Origin: an uncultured Burkholderiales bacterium
Lineage (GTDB): Bacteria; Pseudomonadota; Gammaproteobacteria; Burkholderiales; Burkholderiaceae_C
Direction: 5' to 3'
DNA: 6,786 nt
NCBI GenBank assembly: GCA_903952885.1
Contig: CAJBHE010000256.1
Coordinates: 1 to 6,786, forward strand
Below the pieces are notes generated by a model. That model was not told the origin of the DNA. It searched no databases and saw only the letters and a program-made list of their open reading frames with translations. Below, one piece after another: positions 1 through 4,440 of this stretch (position 1 is its first letter; each line of letters opens with the position of its first letter). The position numbers were made by a program, and so were the translations under genes.

Positions 1-1666
1 CCGCGATGGGGGCTTTGAAAGTCTTTAATAGCGACGCAATAGCGGTGGAAGTTGTTATGCCAGCCGCCTTTACTTGGTTGGTGAATTGATCAATGCCAGT
101 GCCTTGGTAATTGATGGTGCTGTAAGCGCCGCCCCTTAAATCAATGACATTTTTGTTCGTCGTGGCGCTTGCGTCTAAGGTGTCGCCATTGGGCGTCCAC
201 AGGGTTTGCATGCCTTTGTAGCTGTCTGTGAAGGTAAGGGTTTGACTGCTGCCATTGGTGGTCGTGTTCGAACCATACAAATATTGCAACGCTGCAATGT
301 CATAGGTCATAAAGGTGGAAGGGTTTACGGTTGTAGACGCCAATGACACGAGGCCCTTGTTCACCGTGACTGAGTTTATTTTTGAATCTGCCGCACTGCT
401 GTACGACATGATTGAGTATCGCGTGTTGTTGGTGGATGTGGGCAAATAAGGGCCTGGTGCGCCCCCGCCGCCTGCGTTACCGTTGAAGGGATGCTTCAAG
501 CCTAGTGTGTGCGCGATTTCATGAAGCAAGGTTTGCCATCCATAAGTGCCTGGGGCAAAGTTGTTGTTTTTTGTGGCGTCATTGGTGGCGGCCGTGTTCG
601 ATAAAAACAAGTATTGCTGGTGTGAACCACTTTCATTGGGCGGATTGGCATAGCCCGCACTCACCGTGCCTTGGTCGTTTTCACCAAACATGATGGTGGC
701 ATCTGCGGCATTAGTTGCCTTCACAAACTTCACATTGATCAAGCTCGACAAATAGTCGAAGGCAGTTTGAACAGCCGTTTGCGTGGCGTTATCCATCACG
801 GATGCATTCTTTGCATCCGAGCCTGTCAAATGACTTTCAAAGGTGGCATCCATAAAGCCATAGGAAATGACGTTGTTGTTATCGACCACGTTGGTCAACG
901 ATCTGAGCGTGCCGTCGATCACGTTCGTCGACGGCGTTGCTGTGGTTCCCAGAGCGTGTTGCCATGCATTGGTACCACCCAAGACCAAGGCATCGACGTT
1001 GGCATTGCCACTTTTGGTTGGAAGTTTTGACAGCGATTGCTGGACTTGTATTTGATAGCCAGAGTAAAGATTGTTAGTGATGACAGGTTTCGTCTTAGCG
1101 ATAGGTTGCCCTGTCAGGCGAATGGTGTATTCACCATCCGCCGCCGGCGTGAAGGACAGAGATGCCGCGGTCTTGCCAATGGCGCTTTTGCCGGAGGACA
1201 CGGTGTCGCCAGCGGCGTTTTGAACAGTCAGAGCAACGTTGCCTTTGATGTTGCTGATACCAAAGGTCGATTTAAGGGTGTACGAAACCCCCTTTTTTAA
1301 CGTCACGGTTTCAAACACACTGTTGGTGGCAGTTGCGAGCGACTTGAGTCCAGTGTCTCCCGCCAACTCAAATCCCTTGTCATAAGCTTTGGACAACACA
1401 ATCGTCGGCGTTGAACTTGCGACTGACGCTGATATTGCCGAAACTGATTGAAGTGCATCGCGCTGCGCTAAAAATGCGGCAGCACCTTGAAACGTTGAAA
1501 CTGGCGCAGTGACGGGGACCAATGCTTTGGGACTGGCCGATTGCGGTGGCAGTGTTTTTGGTGCTGCCTGAGTCGTTGCTTTTGTCGCCATTGCAGTAGC
1601 TACCTTTTGCTGAGAAAAGGCTAACGCAAGGGTGTTAACTGATTTTGTAGTAACTGATAACGACAT
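1..1666 (-). CDS. Serralysin-type secreted zinc metalloprotease (peptidase M10), C-terminus cut off by window edge
   Basis: The frame is open for 555 codons from the ATG at 1666 to the left edge, with no stop, so the 3' end lies outside. An in-frame TGA at 1691-1693 and no start codon between make this ATG the first possible one; the Shine-Dalgarno is weak (GGA about 10 nt upstream), and Met26 (1591) is an alternative. Residues 382-393 carry the zinc site HEIAHTLGLKHP (ligands His382, His386, His392; catalytic Glu383). The Met-turn SIMSY follows at 418-422, with Met420 and the likely zinc-binding Tyr422. YDIAALQYLYG at 455-465 and a DTLDAS/VIDLRGGAYSTI stretch (about 495-517) match the family's transition into the C-terminal beta-roll. 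Residues 1-95 are Ala/Ser/Thr/Gln-rich, and 105-187 resemble a PPC-type beta-sandwich. No Sec signal peptide is seen, which fits type I secretion by a C-terminal signal (family knowledge). No GGxGxD repeats are visible inside the window; they may lie beyond it. The substrate is unknown. Confidence 0.9.
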   Translation of the reverse strand, partial: MSLSVTTKSVNTLALAFSQQKVATAMATKATTQAAPKTLPPQSASPKALVPVTAPVSTFQGAAAFLAQRDALQSVSAISASVASSTPTIVLSKAYDKGFELAGDTGLKSLATATNSVFETVTLKKGVSYTLKSTFGISNIKGNVALTVQNAAGDTVSSGKSAIGKTAASLSFTPAADGEYTIRLTGQPIAKTKPVITNNLYSGYQIQVQQSLSKLPTKSGNANVDALVLGGTNAWQHALGTTATPSTNVIDGTLRSLTNVVDNNNVISYGFMDATFESHLTGSDAKNASVMDNATQTAVQTAFDYLSSLINVKFVKATNAADATIMFGENDQGTVSAGYANPPNESGSHQQYLFLSNTAATNDATKNNNFAPGTYGWQTLLHEIAHTLGLKHPFNGNAGGGGAPGPYLPTSTNNTRYSIMSYSSAADSKINSVTVNKGLVSLASTTVNPSTFMTYDIAALQYLYGSNTTTNGSSQTLTFTDSYKGMQTLWTPNGDTLDASATTNKNVIDLRGGAYSTINYQGTGIDQFTNQVKAAGITTSTAIASLLKTFKAPIA

Positions 1667-1817
1667 GGCAGTTCCGAATGATCTGTGACATCAATCGGAA
1701 CGCGCAACAGGAACTTAAAGTAAATGTCAAATATGTAATTAAAACCGATTTAAGCCTACCCTATGTCAATCAAATCGGCGTGTGTTCGACAAACTTAAGT
1801 ACCGGGTTACCCTTAAA
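1667..1817 (-). promoter_or_regulatory. AT-rich spacer, probable upstream region of the protease gene
   Basis: This 151 bp gap lies between the permease stop and the protease start, both on the minus strand. Read on that strand it holds two TTGACA hexamers (1769-1764 and 1730-1725). Neither has a convincing -10 at 17 bp: the distal one has TTTAAT but at a 20 bp spacing, and the proximal one meets TTGCGC. A 7 bp inverted repeat, CCGATTT (1745-1751) with AAATCGG (1772-1778), brackets the distal hexamer and could be an operator. No strong hairpin followed by a T-run was found after the permease gene, so read-through from the exporter operon is possible. The promoter call is inference. Confidence 0.3.
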
Positions 1818-2585
1818 TTAAGTCCTGAAACGCTTTTTTGTAAGATGAAGCGCAATTTTCCAGGCGACCAGCGCATAAACCGCCAACACGCCCAAGTGCA
1901 GAGCTACATCCGTGGGCCATTGGTCCATGAACAAGGGGCGTACCAAAGCAATGGCTTGCGTCAGAGGCAGCCACTCTGAGATGTCGCGCACGAGGCCCGG
2001 CAGTTGATCACGCGGGAAGAACACGCCGCTCAAGAACATCATGGGGGTGAGGAACAGCGTGAAGTAGTAGGTGAAGAAGTCATAGCCTTTGGCCAGCGCG
2101 TTGAAGATGAGCGCGATGCAACTGAAGGTGATGCCCACGCACAAGAGGATGGGCCACGCGGCCAAGAGCTTCCAACTTTGGGTGATGCCCAGCGCTGCCA
2201 TGACGCCCAAGATGGCGGTGATGGTGAAGAGGGCTTTGAAGGCGGCCCAAAGCATTTCGGCCAACAGCACATCGTCCAAACGCATGGGCGCGTTCAAGAT
2301 GCCATCCCAGGTTTTTTGCACATGCATGCGCGAGAAGGCGGAGTAAAGCGCCTCAAACGTGGCGGCGTTCATGGCGCTCATGCAGATGGAGCCGCTGGCC
2401 AAGAACAAGATGTAAGGGACTTTTTGTTCGTCTAAGGCGACCTCGCCCACTAAGGCGCCCATGCCGTAGCCAAAGGCCACCAGCCACATCAAAGGTTCGG
2501 CAATGTTGGCTACGAGGCTGGGGATGGCGAGCTTGCGCCACACCAGCAGGTTGCGCAAGAAGACGGGCCAGAAGCGGAAATACAT
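1818..2585 (-). CDS. ABC-2 type exporter permease, NodJ-like
   Basis: A 255-residue integral inner-membrane protein, the usual size for NodJ/DrrB-type permeases. About six hydrophobic segments are visible, near residues 26-46, 57-77, 113-133, 140-162, 172-190 and 226-246. Between the second and third lies a cytoplasmic stretch (87-112) with KTWDGILNAPMRLDDVLLAE, which resembles the NodJ coupling region. PMMFLSGVFFPRDQLP at 181-196 is the ABC-2 family motif after the fifth segment. The C-terminus is short and basic. It starts 3 bp after the ATPase stop and has a strong Shine-Dalgarno, so it is the second gene of an operon and should pair with the ATPase as a 2+2 exporter. In rhizobia NodIJ export lipo-chitooligosaccharide. 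Nothing nearby suggests nodulation, so the substrate here is unknown, perhaps a lipid or glycan. Confidence 0.9.
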   Translation of the reverse strand: MYFRFWPVFLRNLLVWRKLAIPSLVANIAEPLMWLVAFGYGMGALVGEVALDEQKVPYILFLASGSICMSAMNAATFEALYSAFSRMHVQKTWDGILNAPMRLDDVLLAEMLWAAFKALFTITAILGVMAALGITQSWKLLAAWPILLCVGITFSCIALIFNALAKGYDFFTYYFTLFLTPMMFLSGVFFPRDQLPGLVRDISEWLPLTQAIALVRPLFMDQWPTDVALHLGVLAVYALVAWKIALHLTKKRFRT

Positions 2586-2588
2586 GGT

Positions 2589-3512
2589 TTAGCCTTCCTC
2601 ACGGATTTGGCGTCCGGTCATTTTCAAAAACAAGTCTTCTAGGTTGGCGGGGCGGTGCAGCGTGCGCAGGCCCGCATGGGCGTTGAGCGCTTGCAGCAGT
2701 TGCGCGGCATCTTGGGTGTAGAAAAACACGGTTTCGCCACTGGTCTCAATACGTTGCGCCAAGGCAGCGATGGGGCTGCCCACCAATGCCAAGGCGCCGT
2801 TGCCGTACACCTCCACCACATCTGGTTCGAGGTGCTGAGCTATCAAATCGCGCGGTGTGCCTTCGGCAATTTTTTTACCGTGGTCCAGCACCAGTAAGCG
2901 GTTGCACAAACGCTCGGCCTCGTCCATGAAATGGGTGGTCAGCAAAATCGATTTACCTTGTTGCAGCAGCTGTTGCAGGCGCTCCCACATCAGGTGGCGA
3001 GCTTGTGGGTCTAGGCCGGTAGTAGGCTCGTCAAGTAACAGCAAATCGGGGTTGTTGATCAGTGCGCGGGACAGGCTGAGCCTGCGCTTCATGCCGCCCG
3101 ACAACTCGCCCGGCTTGGCGTCGGCCTTGTGAGCGAGCGCGCCAAACTCTAGTAGTTGGGGAATGCGCGCCTGAATGTCGGCCTTCTTCATCCCAAAGTA
3201 GCGGCCAAACACCATCAGGTTTTCAGCGCAGGTGAAGTCGGGGTCGAGCGTGTCGAACTGGCTCACCACGCCTAAGCGCGCTTTGATGGCCAGTGAGTCG
3301 TCGGGCATGGACAAACCAAACGCGTGGATGCTGCCGCCGTCGGGCTGAGCCAGGCCCAGACACATGCGCAGCGTGGTGGTTTTACCTGCGCCGTTGGGGC
3401 CAATGACGCCCAAGCATTCGCCGGGGGCGATGCTGAAAGACACATCGTTCACCACGGTGTGGTCACCGTAGCGTTTGAGGAGGTGGTTGCATTCAAAAAG
3501 TGGGGTACTCAT
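2589..3512 (-). CDS. ABC exporter ATP-binding protein, NodI-like
   Basis: A 307-residue cytoplasmic ATPase that powers the adjacent permease. All nucleotide-binding motifs are intact: Walker A GPNGAGKTT at 38-46, Q-loop Gln85, signature LSGGM at 137-141, Walker B LLLLDEP at 157-163, D-loop GLD at 166-168 and H-loop His194 (TTHFMDEAE). The run after Walker B, with ARHLMWERLQ at 171-180 and ERLCNRLLVLD at 200-210, is characteristic of the NodI/DrrA branch. Residues about 225-307 form the extra C-terminal domain of that branch. I chose the ATG at 3512, which begins MSTPLFE just before the first ABC strand. An in-frame ATG at 3572 would add 20 residues but would overlap the start of psd antisense. 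A modest AGGCG lies 3 nt before the chosen start. The gene is divergent from psd with a 30 bp gap, so its promoter probably lies within or beside the psd start. Confidence 0.93.
   Translation of the reverse strand: MSTPLFECNHLLKRYGDHTVVNDVSFSIAPGECLGVIGPNGAGKTTTLRMCLGLAQPDGGSIHAFGLSMPDDSLAIKARLGVVSQFDTLDPDFTCAENLMVFGRYFGMKKADIQARIPQLLEFGALAHKADAKPGELSGGMKRRLSLSRALINNPDLLLLDEPTTGLDPQARHLMWERLQQLLQQGKSILLTTHFMDEAERLCNRLLVLDHGKKIAEGTPRDLIAQHLEPDVVEVYGNGALALVGSPIAALAQRIETSGETVFFYTQDAAQLLQALNAHAGLRTLHRPANLEDLFLKMTGRQIREEG
2593..2600 (-). promoter_or_regulatory. Shine-Dalgarno of the permease gene, inside the ATPase 3' end
   Basis: GAGGAAGG on the minus strand lies 7 nt before the permease ATG. 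It overlaps the last Glu-Glu-Gly codons of the ATPase, and the TAA stop is 3 bp before the next ATG. This arrangement supports co-transcription and translational coupling of the two exporter subunits in a fixed ratio. Confidence 0.75.
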
Positions 3513-3542
3513 ACGCCTATTCTGCCCGCCTAAAATTGCAAA
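3513..3542. promoter_or_regulatory. 30 bp divergent gap between exporter operon and psd
   Basis: The two divergent start codons are only 30 bp apart, so at least one promoter must extend into a neighbouring coding region. On the plus strand TAAAAT (3531-3536) is a 5/6 match to a -10 box. It ends 6 nt before the psd ATG, which would put the transcript start at or next to the ATG. The -35 position holds only a poor match (CTCATA, 3508-3513) and there is no extended -10. No convincing minus-strand promoter was recognised. This is inference from position and motif only. Confidence 0.3.
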
Positions 3543-4406
3543 ATGAATGAAAACACATTTGTAGCCTTGCAATACGCGCTACCCAAACACGCCCTCACGG
3601 TTTTGGCGGGTGCTGTGGCCCGAGCGCATGGCGGCAAATGGACGCACGCCCTCATCAGGTGGTTTGTGGGCAAATACCAAGTCAACATGGACGAGGCTGC
3701 CCAGCCCGACATCACGCAGTACGCCAGTTTCAACGACTTCTTCACCCGCGCCCTCAAGCCCGGCGCACGCCCTTTGGCCGACGCCGCGTTTGTGTGCCCT
3801 GTGGACGGCGCTATCAGCCAACTGGGTCGCATTGAGGGCGACCAAATTTTCCAAGCTAAAGGCCACAGCTACAGCACGCAAGCGCTGGTGGGTGGTGACG
3901 CGACGTTGGCGGCGCAGTTCCAAGACGGCGAGTTCGCCACGATTTACCTCAGCCCCAAGGACTACCACCGCATCCACATGCCCAGCGCGGGCCGCTTGCG
4001 TCGCATGATGCATGTGCCCGGTGATTTGTTCTCGGTGAACCCCGCCACCGCTCGTGGCGTGCCTGGCTTGTTTGCACGCAACGAGCGTGTGGTGTGTGTG
4101 TTTGATATGCCGGCTGCAACAGGTGAAACACCTCAGCAATATGTGTTGGTGCTTGTGGGCGCTACCATCGTGGGCAGCATGGCCACCCCGTGGCATGGCG
4201 TGGTCAACCCACCTCGCACTGGCAATGTGCGCGAGTGGACGTATGCCGACCAAAACTTGAGCTTGAAGCAAGGCGACGAAATGGGGCGCTTTTTGCTGGG
4301 CTCCACCGTGGTGCTGCTGTGGCCTAAAAACACCATCGCGTTCAACCCTGCTTGGCAAGCCGCACAAGGTGTGCGTTTGGGCGAGAAGATGGGTGATGCG
4401 GGTTAA
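3543..4406 (+). CDS. psd: Phosphatidylserine decarboxylase proenzyme
   Basis: It converts phosphatidylserine to phosphatidylethanolamine at the inner membrane, the last step of PE synthesis. The 287-residue protein carries FLLGST at 250-255. In this family the chain self-cleaves between Gly253 and Ser254, giving a beta chain of 1-253 and an alpha chain of 254-287 whose first residue becomes the pyruvoyl group. The catalytic Asp lies in CPVDG (Asp88), and YLSPKDYHRIHMP (135-147) supplies the conserved histidines His142 and His145. HGVVNPPRTG (218-227) is another family block. It is somewhat shorter than the E. coli enzyme but has every key motif. The start is well fixed: an in-frame TAA at 3531-3533 lies just upstream and this ATG is the first start codon. 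No Shine-Dalgarno precedes it, which is unusual. The gene stands alone, diverging from the exporter and converging on icmF with a 34 bp gap in which I see no clear terminator. Confidence 0.96.
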   Translation: MNENTFVALQYALPKHALTVLAGAVARAHGGKWTHALIRWFVGKYQVNMDEAAQPDITQYASFNDFFTRALKPGARPLADAAFVCPVDGAISQLGRIEGDQIFQAKGHSYSTQALVGGDATLAAQFQDGEFATIYLSPKDYHRIHMPSAGRLRRMMHVPGDLFSVNPATARGVPGLFARNERVVCVFDMPAATGETPQQYVLVLVGATIVGSMATPWHGVVNPPRTGNVREWTYADQNLSLKQGDEMGRFLLGSTVVLLWPKNTIAFNPAWQAAQGVRLGEKMGDAG

Positions 4407-4440
4407 GGTCTACAGAATACGCAAGCCTCGACAAGTTCGT

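Noticed and set aside
505..1300. Several plus-strand frames of 62-119 aa at 505-1300
   Set aside because: All lie opposite the protease gene, whose zinc site and Met-turn prove the minus strand is the coding one.
2004..2435. Plus-strand frame (143 aa) antisense to the permease
   Set aside because: It is Glu/Gly/His-rich shadow sequence opposite a multi-helix membrane protein with correct family motifs.
1818..3512. The ABC pair as the type I secretion system for the adjacent protease
   Set aside because: Type I exporters have a fused membrane/ATPase protein plus a membrane fusion protein and an outer-membrane channel. This pair is a separate ATPase and ABC-2 permease with no such partners in the window.
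3513..3572. Longer ATPase start adding 20 residues
   Set aside because: The extra residues are not ABC-like and would overlap the start of psd on the other strand. The ATG at 3512 fits the family's start.
3579..4367. Long minus-strand open frame (262 aa) antisense to psd
   Set aside because: It lies wholly opposite a clearly identified gene with all catalytic motifs, is rich in His, Arg and Ala, and matches no family I recognise. It is a shadow of GC-biased codons.
4407..4440. Shared terminator between the convergent psd and icmF genes
   Set aside because: The only inverted match found is a 5 bp CGCAA/TTGCG pair with a long loop and no T-run, which is too weak to call.
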